DNA from: Chloroflexota bacterium
GTDB lineage: Bacteria > Chloroflexota > Limnocylindria > P2-11E
Length of the DNA stretch: 10,618 nucleotides
Assembly: GCA_005889445.1 (NCBI GenBank)
Contig: VBGS01000045.1
Location: 32,082-42,699 of the forward strand
Reading direction: 5' to 3'
Shown here: one piece after another, positions 1 through 6,540 of the stretch
Layout of the letters: every line of letters starts with the position of its first letter
Position numbering within the stretch: position 1 is the first letter of the stretch
Position numbers and translations under genes: made by a program
The notes under the pieces: generated by a model
What the model saw: only the letters and a program-made list of their open reading frames with translations
Told to the model about the DNA's origin: nothing
Database searches by the model: none

Positions 1-51
1 AGGCCGAAGAAGCCGCCCTGCCGCACGGCCGGACATGACAGCGGTGATGCA
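1..51 (+). other. Region upstream of gyrA, possible 3' end of an unseen gene
   Basis: All three plus frames are open from the window edge into this stretch. One ends at a TGA at 36-38 and another at a TGA at 53-55; the latter would overlap the gyrA GTG start as GTGA, the arrangement typical of translational coupling. The short C-terminal tails these frames predict do not resemble the usual GyrB end, so I cannot name an upstream gene. The gyrA frame itself is also open to the edge. No good Shine-Dalgarno is visible before position 52. Confidence 0.25.
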
Positions 52-3036
52 GTGATCGAGGAGCCCCGCAAAGAGAGGGTGATCGGCGTCGAGCTCGAGC
101 AGGAGATGCGCCAGGCGTATCTCGACTACTCGATGAGCGTCATCGTCGCGCGCGCGCTACCGGACGTACGCGATGGGCTCAAGCCGGTGCAGCGCCGGAT
201 CCTCTACACGATGCACGAGCTCGGTCTGCGCAACGACCGGCCGTTCCGCAAGTCGGCGGGGATCGTCGGCGACGTGATGGGGAAGTACCACCCGCACGGC
301 GACGTCCCGATCTACGACGCGCTCGTCCGGCTCGCGCAGGACTTCGCCGCGCGCTATCCGCTCGTGCAGGGGCAGGGGAACTTCGGCTGCTTCAGCGCTG
401 ACACGAAAGTCGAGCTGTACAACGGCGAGCAGCGAACCTTCGAAGAGCTCGTCGAGATGGCCCACAAGGGCGTGCGCGCCGAGATCTTCACCGTCGACGC
501 GCATCGCAACGTGCGGATCAAGCCGCTCCGGGCGCCACGCCTGGTCCGGCGGAACGATCCCGTCGTAAAGGTGACGCTGGAATCGGGCGCCGAGATCGTC
601 TGCACGCCCGACCACCGCTTCATGCTCCGCGACGGCACATACCGCGAGGCGCAGCAGCTAAAGCCGAAGGATCAGCTGATGCCCTTCTCGAGGAGCGCGA
701 TCCCTGAGCGGCTCCACCGTACCGGTGCGTTCCCGATCCCGGCGAGCCTGACGCAACGGGTCGCGAAGATCGAGCCGGCTGGTCGAGTCGACGTCTACGA
801 CCTCACCGTGGACCTGACGCAGAACTTCGCGCTCGCCGCGGGCGTATTCGCCCACAACTCGATCGACGATGATCCGCCCGCGCACATGCGTTACACGGAA
901 GCGCGTCTGGCAGCGATCGCGAACGAGATGCTCGCGGACATCGACAAAGAGACGGTCGATTGGATGCCCAACTACGACAACCGGCATCTGCAGCCGACGG
1001 TCCTGCCGGCCCGGCTACCGAACCTCATCATCAACGGATCCGCCGGGATCGCGGTCGGCATGGCCACCAACATCCCACCGCACAACCTCCGCGAGATCGT
1101 CACGGCGACGAAGCGTCTCATCGACGAGCCCGACCTCACGACCGACGACCTCTGCGACACGGTCATCGGGCCCGACTTCCCGGGCGGCGGCGTCATCTAC
1201 CGGTTCGACGAGCAGCGCAACGTCGAGACCGGCGCCCCCGAGCGCGTCGACGCGATTCGCAGAGCGTACGCGCAGGGCCGCGGCCGGGTCATCGCGCGCG
1301 CAAAGGCGCACAACGAGCAGTTTCGCGGCAACCGCGACGCGATCATCGTCACCGAGCTCCCGTATCAGGTGAATAAGGCGGCGCTCATCGAGAAGATCGC
1401 CGAGCTGGTCCAGAACAAGCGCCTCGCGGGCATCTCCGACATCCGCGACGAGAGCGACCGCGAGGGCATGCGCATCGTCATCGAGATCAAGCGCGACGAC
1501 GACCCGACGCTCGTGCTGAACAACCTGTACAAGCACACCGCGATGCAATCGGCGTTCAACCTGAACATGCTGGCCCTCGTCGATCAGCACCCGCGCACGC
1601 TCTCGCTCAAGGAGATCCTCCAGCACCACATCGACCACCGCCGCGTGGTCATCCGCCGCCGCAGCGAACACGACCTTGGCAGAGCCAGGGAGCGCGCACA
1701 CATCCTCGAAGGGCTCAAGATCGCGCACGACCACATCGACGAGATCATCAAGATGATCCGCGCGCATAAGGGTCAGGAGCCGATCCTGGTGACGAAGATG
1801 CGCGAGGGCTTCGGGCTCTCCGAGGCCCAGGCGAAGGCGATCCTGGAGATGCAGCTGCGGCGCCTGTCGAGTCTCGAGCGGCAGAAGCTCGACGACGAAT
1901 ACCGCGAGACGATCGCGCTGATCTCCGAGCTCGAGTCGATCCTCGCGAGCCCGAGGCGGATCCTCGCCCTCATCAAGCAGGACCTCGACGACCTCGCGCA
2001 GAAGTACGGCGACGATCGGCGGACGGAGGTGGTCGACGACACGCCACGCCAGCTCTCCGCCGAGGAGCTCGTCGCAGACGAGGACGTCGTGATCAGCCTG
2101 TCGAGCCGCAACTACGTGAAGCGCATTCCGCTGTCGACCTACAAGGCGCAGCACCGCGGCGGTCGCGGCGTGATCGGCATGGCGACACGCGATGAGGACG
2201 ACGTAGACCACCTCGTCGTCGCGCGGGCGCACGACCGCCTCTACGTCTTCACCGACCGCGGCCGGGTGTTCGCGCTGAAAGCGTTCGAGCTGCCGGACGC
2301 GAGTCGCACCGCGAAGGGAACGCCGATCCAGAACATCCTCGAGGCGATGCAGGCCGGCGAACGCGTCTCGGCTCTCGTCGCAATTCGCGACGGCAGCACG
2401 GCCGAGCATCTCGTCATGGCCACGCGCAAGGGCTTCGTGAAGAAGACGCCTCTTGCGGAGTACACGAACGTGCGCCGTGCCGGCCTCATCGCGATCGCTC
2501 TCCGCAAGGGCGATGAGCTCGCATGGGTCGCGCCCTGTAGCGCCCAGGACCGCATCGTCCTGGCGACGCGCAAGGGCAAGGCGATCACGTTCAAGGCGAC
2601 GGACGCCCGGCCGATGGGCCGCCAGACGCAGGGTGTCACCGGCATCCGGCTCGGCAAGGGGGACGAGGTCATCGGTATGGGGATCGCGCGCCCCCGGATG
2701 CAGGTCCTGTCGGTGACTGAGAACGGATTCGGCAAGCGCACCGCGGTCGACGAGTTCCCAACGCAGGGTCGCGGCGGACAGGGCGTCATCCTGGCGGCGC
2801 TTGGACCGAAGACCGGCAACGTCGCGGCGATGCAGATGGTCGACGAAGGGACGCAGGAGATCCTGCTCATCAGCAGCGACGGCGTCGTGATCCGCACCCC
2901 GCTCGAGCAGGTCCGCGTGCTCGGACGGGCCACCATGGGCGTCAAGGTCATGGCCGTGGGTGACGCGAAGATCGTGTCGATCGCGACCTTCACACCGACT
3001 CGACCGGCCCAGACGGAGCTGGACCTCAAGCGGTAG
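52..3036 (+). CDS. gyrA: DNA gyrase subunit A precursor, interrupted by a mini-intein
   Basis: GyrA is the DNA-cleaving subunit of gyrase, which with GyrB introduces negative supercoils using ATP. The 994-residue precursor contains an in-frame intein at residues 113-269; removing it leaves 837 residues, normal for GyrA. The N-terminal core is clear (YLDYSMSVIVARALPDVRDG from about residue 23, then GKYHPHGD at 77-84). The catalytic tyrosine is in MRYTEARL at precursor residue 281 (bases 892-894), or 124 after splicing, matching E. coli Tyr122. The C-terminal beta-pinwheel carries the GyrA box QHRGGRG (residues 700-706, bases 2149-2169), which marks gyrase rather than ParC, and a related QGRGGQG near 905-911. 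The position of E. coli Ser83 is Val85 here. The start is the GTG at 52, chosen from family length and a possible GTGA overlap; an earlier start outside the window cannot be excluded. Confidence 0.97.
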   Translation: MIEEPRKERVIGVELEQEMRQAYLDYSMSVIVARALPDVRDGLKPVQRRILYTMHELGLRNDRPFRKSAGIVGDVMGKYHPHGDVPIYDALVRLAQDFAARYPLVQGQGNFGCFSADTKVELYNGEQRTFEELVEMAHKGVRAEIFTVDAHRNVRIKPLRAPRLVRRNDPVVKVTLESGAEIVCTPDHRFMLRDGTYREAQQLKPKDQLMPFSRSAIPERLHRTGAFPIPASLTQRVAKIEPAGRVDVYDLTVDLTQNFALAAGVFAHNSIDDDPPAHMRYTEARLAAIANEMLADIDKETVDWMPNYDNRHLQPTVLPARLPNLIINGSAGIAVGMATNIPPHNLREIVTATKRLIDEPDLTTDDLCDTVIGPDFPGGGVIYRFDEQRNVETGAPERVDAIRRAYAQGRGRVIARAKAHNEQFRGNRDAIIVTELPYQVNKAALIEKIAELVQNKRLAGISDIRDESDREGMRIVIEIKRDDDPTLVLNNLYKHTAMQSAFNLNMLALVDQHPRTLSLKEILQHHIDHRRVVIRRRSEHDLGRARERAHILEGLKIAHDHIDEIIKMIRAHKGQEPILVTKMREGFGLSEAQAKAILEMQLRRLSSLERQKLDDEYRETIALISELESILASPRRILALIKQDLDDLAQKYGDDRRTEVVDDTPRQLSAEELVADEDVVISLSSRNYVKRIPLSTYKAQHRGGRGVIGMATRDEDDVDHLVVARAHDRLYVFTDRGRVFALKAFELPDASRTAKGTPIQNILEAMQAGERVSALVAIRDGSTAEHLVMATRKGFVKKTPLAEYTNVRRAGLIAIALRKGDELAWVAPCSAQDRIVLATRKGKAITFKATDARPMGRQTQGVTGIRLGKGDEVIGMGIARPRMQVLSVTENGFGKRTAVDEFPTQGRGGQGVILAALGPKTGNVAAMQMVDEGTQEILLISSDGVVIRTPLEQVRVLGRATMGVKVMAVGDAKIVSIATFTPTRPAQTELDLKR
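388..858 (+). other. GyrA mini-intein (157 aa, no homing endonuclease)
   Basis: This segment interrupts GyrA exactly between NFG and SIDDD, which are adjacent in ordinary GyrA proteins, so the flanks rejoin without gain or loss. It starts with Cys (CFSADTKVEL, block A) and has the block B TPDH (TxxH, near precursor residues 200-203). It ends with the block F/G signature VYDLTV...NFALAAGVFAHN, giving penultimate His and terminal Asn. The first downstream residue is Ser, a valid +1 nucleophile. These are the residues needed for standard (class 1) protein splicing: N-S shift at Cys1, transesterification to Ser+1, Asn cyclisation. At 157 residues there is no room for a LAGLIDADG or HNH endonuclease, so it is a splicing-only element. 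No second domain or stop is present. Splicing must happen for gyrase to work, because the insert sits just before the catalytic tyrosine region. Confidence 0.93.
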
Positions 3037-3061
3037 CGCCCGCGTAGCAGCTCTCGCCGGA

Positions 3062-3097
3062 GAGAGTGAGGGGGTGCGGGGGCCAGCCCCTGCGCAA
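3062..3097 (+). repeat. Palindromic intergenic repeat, copy 1
   Basis: This 36-bp unit lies 25 bp after the gyrA stop and matches 32 of 36 positions of a unit at 6231-6266. Its core folds as GCGGGGGC/GCCCCTGC around a 2-nt loop, with one G-T wobble. A small CTCTC/GAGAG hairpin (3051-3064) overlaps its left edge. No T-run follows, so it does not look like a complete intrinsic terminator. It may be a REP-like element that stabilises the 3' end of gyrA mRNA; that role is inferred. Confidence 0.7.
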
Positions 3098-3252
3098 GAA
3101 AGACTGTCCCCCGGGCGTACGTTTGACACTTCCCAGTACCAATTTCCGGCCCAAACCCGTTGTCTTGGGCGCTACCGCCCGCATATGGTTCGGGCGAAGA
3201 CACGAACGAGCAACCAGCGGCTCTGCCGTCGGGCGCTCAGGGAGGGCTTGGG
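3098..3252 (+). promoter_or_regulatory. ftsE upstream region with a weak candidate promoter
   Basis: This non-coding stretch separates gyrA from ftsE. A candidate promoter is TTGTCT (3160-3165), an 18-bp spacer and TATGGT (3184-3189), each hexamer matching 4 of 6 consensus bases. A perfect TTGACA occurs at 3123-3128 but has no -10 box at a usual distance. A strong Shine-Dalgarno GGAGGG lies at 3241-3246. The presence of a separate ftsE promoter is plausible from the 216-bp gap, but the hexamers are weak evidence. Confidence 0.3.
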
Positions 3253-3933
3253 CTGATCACGCTGGACGACGTCAGCAAGCGCTATCCCAACGGAACCGAG
3301 GCATTACGCGACGTCGATCTGGACATCGGCGACGGCGATTTCGTCTTCCTTGTCGGGTCGTCCGGGGCGGGGAAGTCGACCATCATCCGGCTGCTGATAC
3401 GCGAAGAGCTGCCCACGACGGGACACGTCTTCGTCGACGGGCAAGACATCGTGCGCATGCGCCGCTCGCAGGTGCCGCGCCTCCGCCGTCGCGTCGGCGT
3501 CGTGTTCCAGGACTTCAAGCTGCTGCCGCGCAGGACCGTCGCCGAGAACGTGGCCTTCGCGCTCCTCGTCACCGGTCACTCGGATGAGGAGGCGCGCGAA
3601 GAGACGGACCGCGCGCTCACGCTCGTCGGTCTGGCGCCGCGGCGCGACCACTTCCCCGACCAGCTTTCCGGCGGCGAGCAGCAGCGCACCGCGATCGCGC
3701 GCGCGCTCGTGAGCCGCCCCAAGATCCTCATCGCCGACGAGCCGACCGGAAACCTCGACCCGGTGACGAGCTGGGAGATCATCAAGCTCCTCGTGCGTGT
3801 GAACGAGCTCGGCACGACGATGGTGATGGCGACCCACAACGCTGAGATCGTCAACGCGCTTCGCCGCCGCGTCGTGCACCTCGACCACGGCACGGTCGTC
3901 CGCGACGAGCGTCAGGGCCTGTACGCCGCATGA
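3253..3933 (+). CDS. ftsE: Cell division ATP-binding protein FtsE
   Basis: FtsE is the cytoplasmic ATPase of the FtsEX complex, which couples ATP hydrolysis at the division site to activation of a cell-wall hydrolase through FtsX. From the CTG at 3253 the protein has 226 residues, the normal FtsE length. It shows Walker A GSSGAGKST (35-43), Q-loop FQDFKLLP (Gln86), signature LSGGEQQ (138-144), Walker B ILIADEP (158-164) and switch His195 in MATHN. The N-terminus ITLDDVSKRYPNGTEALRDV aligns with other FtsE proteins directly after a start residue. The only other in-frame options are a TTG at 3160, which adds 31 low-complexity residues, and a CTG at 3223. The CTG at 3253 has GGAGGG ending 6 nt upstream, so I prefer it. 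The gene overlaps ftsX by 4 bp (ATGA). The family call is secure; the start is less so. Confidence 0.93.
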   Translation: MITLDDVSKRYPNGTEALRDVDLDIGDGDFVFLVGSSGAGKSTIIRLLIREELPTTGHVFVDGQDIVRMRRSQVPRLRRRVGVVFQDFKLLPRRTVAENVAFALLVTGHSDEEAREETDRALTLVGLAPRRDHFPDQLSGGEQQRTAIARALVSRPKILIADEPTGNLDPVTSWEIIKLLVRVNELGTTMVMATHNAEIVNALRRRVVHLDHGTVVRDERQGLYAA

Positions 3934-4820
3934 CGAGGCTGAACTACGTGCTGCTCGCGGCCTGGCAGGGCTTCTGGCGCAATCCAGTGATGAGCCTGGC
4001 TTCGACGTTCACCGTCGGTCTGATGCTGCTGCTCTTCGCCTTCATGCTCGCGACCGATCGCGGGCTGCAGGCGGCGGTCGGCGTCCTCGAGTCGAAGGTC
4101 GAGCTCGCGCTCTTTCTCGAGGATGACGCGCGGGTGTCGGACATCCTCGCGCTGAAGGCGCGCATCGAAACCGACCCGGCCGTGTCGCGCGTCGACTTCG
4201 TGACCAAAGAGCAGGCGATGCAGCGCCTCACCGATATCGCCGCGACGCGCAAGGACATCCAGATCGTGGACATCTCCAGCAACCCGCTCCCCGCCTCGCT
4301 CGAGATCAAGCTCGCGCACGCGCAGGATGCCGCCCGGGTGAGCGCGAACCTTCGCGCCGAGGTCGGCGGCGGTGTGGTGCATGAGGTCGTCGACAACCCG
4401 TCGGTCGTAGACAAGCTCCTGACGGTCACGCGGGTGCTCTCGTTCGGCGGGGTCGCGGTCCTGTCGATGATGCTCATCGTGGCGCTCTTCGTCATCGTCA
4501 ACACGATCCGTATCGCCGTGCACGCGCGCCGCGACGAGATCGAGATCATGAAGCTCGTCGGCGCGACCGACTGGTTCGTGCGCTGGCCGTTCGTGCTCGA
4601 GGGAATGCTCGTCGGGACGCTGGGAGCGGTCGCGGCCCTCACGGTCGTGGTGATCGCGGCCGGCCCGGTGACGAGCTCCCTCGTCGCATTCCTCGAGATC
4701 GTGCCGCTTTCGCTCGAATCGGCGTTCCTCTGGCAGCTCGCGGCGAGCGTATTCGGCCTGGCGCTGCTGGTTGGAGGCGCCGGGGCGATGCTGTCGGTGC
4801 GGGCTCATCTGGCGAAGTGA
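3930..4820 (+). CDS. ftsX: Cell division permease-like protein FtsX
   Basis: FtsX is the membrane partner of FtsE. It does not transport a solute but relays the ATPase cycle to a hydrolase outside the membrane. The 296-residue protein has the expected four membrane segments (about 21-42, 170-194, 221-246 and 264-290). A large extracellular domain lies between the first two (about 43-168). The cytoplasmic loop carries the family motif RRDEIEIMKLVGATDWFVRWPF (residues 200-221). The ATG at 3930 overlaps the ftsE stop as ATGA, a sign of coupled translation and equal stoichiometry. The next gene, 52 bp downstream, encodes a secreted M23 peptidase, the likely target of the FtsX extracellular domain. 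No damage is visible. Confidence 0.95.
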   Translation: MTRLNYVLLAAWQGFWRNPVMSLASTFTVGLMLLLFAFMLATDRGLQAAVGVLESKVELALFLEDDARVSDILALKARIETDPAVSRVDFVTKEQAMQRLTDIAATRKDIQIVDISSNPLPASLEIKLAHAQDAARVSANLRAEVGGGVVHEVVDNPSVVDKLLTVTRVLSFGGVAVLSMMLIVALFVIVNTIRIAVHARRDEIEIMKLVGATDWFVRWPFVLEGMLVGTLGAVAALTVVVIAAGPVTSSLVAFLEIVPLSLESAFLWQLAASVFGLALLVGGAGAMLSVRAHLAK

Positions 4821-4833
4821 GACGAGAACCGTC

Positions 4834-4863
4834 TTGACCCAGACCCGACGCGAATGGGACGAT
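4834..4863 (+). promoter_or_regulatory. Candidate promoter for the M23 hydrolase gene
   Basis: TTGACC (4834-4839), an 18-bp spacer and GACGAT (4858-4863) lie in the 52-bp ftsX/M23 gap. The -35 box matches 5 of 6 bases and the -10 only 3 of 6, but these include the important second A and last T. Transcription would start near 4870, almost at the ATG at 4873, giving a nearly leaderless message. This fits the poor Shine-Dalgarno before that ATG. Weak evidence. Confidence 0.22.
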
Positions 4864-4872
4864 TCGCCCCAC

Positions 4873-6195
4873 ATGGGAACTCCCCGCACCACACGGGGAG
4901 GTGGGGTATGGAGGAAGCGCCTCGCGGCCGCGACCACGGTCGCGTTCGTGGCGGCCGCGTTCCTCGCCGGCCTCGGTCAACCGGTGCTGGCCGACGACCC
5001 GCTCACCGAGGCGCTGAAGCGTAAGCAAGACCTCGAGCGGGCGGTCCAGCTCGCGCGCGCCAACACCCAGCGCTACCAGACCGCGGCGTCCCAGTACCAG
5101 GCAGTGGTCAACGACACCAACTCCAAGATCTCGGACCTCGCCACCAAGGCCGACGCCGCGCAGAGCGAGGCGGATCAGCTCTTCTACGAGATCCAGATCG
5201 CAGAGGAGCAGCTCGCGCTGGTCTCGTTCCAGCTGGATGAGACGCGCGCGCTCGCGGACTCGCTGAACGCGCAGGCGAACGAGGAAGCCAAGCAGCTCGC
5301 GACCCGCGAGGACCTCTACGCGCGCCATCTGCGCACGACCTACCGGCAGGCGATGGTCAGCCCGCTCGAGATGCTGCTTTCATCCGTGTCGCTCACCGAG
5401 TTCGCGAACCGCCTCCAGGCGATGATCTTCATCAACCGCCAGGACGTGCAGCTGGCGAACGACATCCGCGCCCTTCGCGCGGATACGCAGCTCAAGCAGA
5501 ACGACGCGGCGACGAAGGAGCGCGAGATTCTGGGTCTCCAGGATCAGGTCACAAGCACCCGCAAGATCCTCACGGTCCAGAAGGACCGCTATGACAAGCT
5601 CGTCGCCGATGCGAACGCCGCGATCGACCAGCAGGCCGGGGTCCGCGCCGACGCGGCACAGAACCGCAACTCGGCGCAGGGCCAGGCGGCCCAGTCAAAG
5701 GGACAGACCGCGGACCTTCAGAACCAGCTTGACCAGGCCTCGGCCAGGTACGAGTTTCTGGCGGCGCAGGCGGCCGGCAACAGCGGGCTTGGCGCGTTCA
5801 CCGGCGCGAAGCTCGCGATGTGGCCGCTCTCAGGGCCGCTCACCTCACCGTTCGGCCCGCGCTGGGGCGGCTTCCACAACGGCATCGACATCGCGGCGCC
5901 GATGTACACGCCGATTCGCGCCGCGTCCGCCGGCAAGGTCGTCACTGTCGGTCGCCCCTACATCGCGTACGGCGACACGGCGGTCATCGTGATCGTCGCG
6001 CACGGCTTCAACCTCTCGACGCTGTACGCGCACATGGACGACCGGCGCTGGCCGATCGTGCAGGTGGGGCAGACCGTCTCGGCCGGGCAGATCCTCGGCT
6101 ACGTCGGGATGACCGGCTTCACGACCGGCCCGCACCTGCATTTCATGACCATCGCGAACGGCCGCGCGGTAAACCCGATGATCTACCTGCCCTGA
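4873..6195 (+). CDS. Secreted coiled-coil M23 (LytM) peptidoglycan endopeptidase, FtsEX-linked
   Basis: This is a likely zinc endopeptidase that cuts peptide cross-links in peptidoglycan, probably under FtsEX control, like EnvC-type activators or PcsB in other bacteria. From the ATG at 4873 it has 440 residues. It begins with a signal peptide (WRKR, then a hydrophobic run, cleavage likely after VLA at 40 before DD). Next comes a long Gln/Ala/Asp-rich coiled coil (about 42-310) and a C-terminal M23 domain (about 325-440). The metal and catalytic residues are present: His335 and Asp339 in HNGID, His387 in YAHM, and His421/His423 in HLHF. This differs from E. coli EnvC, whose LytM domain is degenerate, so this protein probably cuts the wall itself. 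An upstream in-frame TTG (4834) is an alternative start, but it would put a long charged stretch before the signal peptide. Confidence 0.9.
   Translation: MGTPRTTRGGGVWRKRLAAATTVAFVAAAFLAGLGQPVLADDPLTEALKRKQDLERAVQLARANTQRYQTAASQYQAVVNDTNSKISDLATKADAAQSEADQLFYEIQIAEEQLALVSFQLDETRALADSLNAQANEEAKQLATREDLYARHLRTTYRQAMVSPLEMLLSSVSLTEFANRLQAMIFINRQDVQLANDIRALRADTQLKQNDAATKEREILGLQDQVTSTRKILTVQKDRYDKLVADANAAIDQQAGVRADAAQNRNSAQGQAAQSKGQTADLQNQLDQASARYEFLAAQAAGNSGLGAFTGAKLAMWPLSGPLTSPFGPRWGGFHNGIDIAAPMYTPIRAASAGKVVTVGRPYIAYGDTAVIVIVAHGFNLSTLYAHMDDRRWPIVQVGQTVSAGQILGYVGMTGFTTGPHLHFMTIANGRAVNPMIYLP
4880..4900 (+). other. Hairpin just inside the M23 gene start
   Basis: CTCCCCG (4880-4886) and CGGGGAG (4894-4900) form a perfect 7-bp inverted repeat around a 7-nt loop. 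It starts five bases after the ATG at 4873. In mRNA it could mask the initiation region and damp translation. There is no following T-run, so it is not a terminator. A regulatory role is only a possibility. Confidence 0.4.
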
Positions 6196-6230
6196 TTACA
6201 CCGCTCAGTTAGCGCGAACGGTCGGGCCGG

Positions 6231-6266
6231 GAGAGTGAGGGGTCGCAGGGGCAAGCCCCTGCGCAA
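6231..6266 (+). repeat. Palindromic intergenic repeat, copy 2
   Basis: This second 36-bp copy of the unit at 3062-3097 lies 35 bp after the M23 stop and has the same orientation relative to the upstream gene. Here the stem is perfect: CGCAGGGGC pairs with GCCCCTGCG around a 2-nt loop. The A at one stem position is G in copy 1, which keeps pairing as a G-U wobble, so structure rather than exact sequence seems conserved. GCCGG precedes both copies. Confidence 0.72.
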
Positions 6267-6350
6267 TGAGCAGTGAATCCGGCTCGCTCACGTTCTTTCG
6301 CCCGCTTGCCGGCGATTTCCCGATGACTTCTAACTGCGACGTCGGTCACG

Positions 6351-6379
6351 TTGACGGGGCGGGCGACGCGTGTGAGCAT
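6351..6379 (+). promoter_or_regulatory. Candidate promoter for the intergenic RNA
   Basis: TTGACG (6351-6356), a 17-bp spacer and GAGCAT (6374-6379) preceded by an extended TGT (6371-6373). Five of six -35 bases match, but only three of six -10 bases do; the extended TG partly compensates. It would start RNA near 6386, just before the 16S-complementary sequence, giving a transcript of roughly 190 nt to the terminator at 6574. It is not conclusive by sequence alone. Confidence 0.33.
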
Positions 6380-6389
6380 CGAATGCGAA

Positions 6390-6403
6390 AGAAAGGAGGT
6401 GAT
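6390..6403 (+). promoter_or_regulatory. Exceptionally long Shine-Dalgarno (14 nt)
   Basis: AGAAAGGAGGTGAT is a perfect 14-nt complement of the usual bacterial 16S rRNA 3' tail (AUCACCUCCUUUCU). Ordinary Shine-Dalgarno matches are 4-8 nt. The best-spaced start codon downstream is the GTG at 6409, nine nt after the GGAGG core. smpB is about 200 bp further and past a terminator, so this site does not serve smpB. Confidence 0.75.
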
Positions 6404-6408
6404 GTGGA

Positions 6409-6483
6409 GTGGGCGATGCCAGTGGGAATCCAAAGACCCAAGGGAGCTCACTTCAGCCTTTCGAATGCATCGAACTGAGGTGA
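6409..6483 (+). CDS. Possible 24-residue small ORF behind the long Shine-Dalgarno
   Basis: Starting at the GTG at 6409, an open frame of 24 codons ends at TGA 6481-6483, with C-terminus PFECIELR. Its only support is the strong, well-placed ribosome site. Codon third positions are not GC-rich like the neighbouring genes, and I do not recognise the peptide. A second frame from ATG 6383 or GTG 6404 to TGA 6476-6478 is also open (31 or 24 residues). The frame lies inside the predicted fold at 6418-6520, so translation would disrupt that fold; it may be a leader peptide, or the region may be non-coding. Confidence 0.35.
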   Translation: MGDASGNPKTQGSSLQPFECIELR

Positions 6484-6540
6484 ACGCGCACTAACGCCCA
6501 GGGTCTTTGGTGACCCCGGCAATCTGCGAAAGCAGGACAG

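Noticed and set aside
388..858. Insertion as a plain GyrA domain rather than an intein
   Set aside because: The complete set of intein blocks and the exact Cys...His-Asn/Ser boundaries, with extein sequence continuous across the junction, leave little room for another reading.
3062..3097. Intrinsic terminator for gyrA
   Set aside because: The hairpin is good but no U-tract follows; the same element without a U-tract recurs at 6231, so it is better called a repeat.
3123..3128. TTGACA as a strong ftsE promoter -35 box
   Set aside because: No AT-rich -10 box occurs 15-19 bp downstream; the bases there are GC-rich.
1015..3129. A 704-codon open frame on the minus strand opposite gyrA, and similar long antisense frames elsewhere
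   Set aside because: High-GC coding DNA commonly leaves antisense frames open. The peptides are Arg/Asp/His-rich with no domain, while the plus strand encodes a clear GyrA.
6390..6403. Remnant of a 16S rRNA 3' end on the minus strand
   Set aside because: The match to 16S stops at the tail; the preceding bases do not continue the conserved rRNA helix, so a Shine-Dalgarno is the simpler reading.
6266..6478. A 70-codon open frame across the M23/smpB gap
   Set aside because: Its start overlaps the palindromic repeat, it lacks a ribosome site, and its third codon positions lack the GC bias of real neighbours. Only the short frame behind the long Shine-Dalgarno is worth keeping as a candidate.
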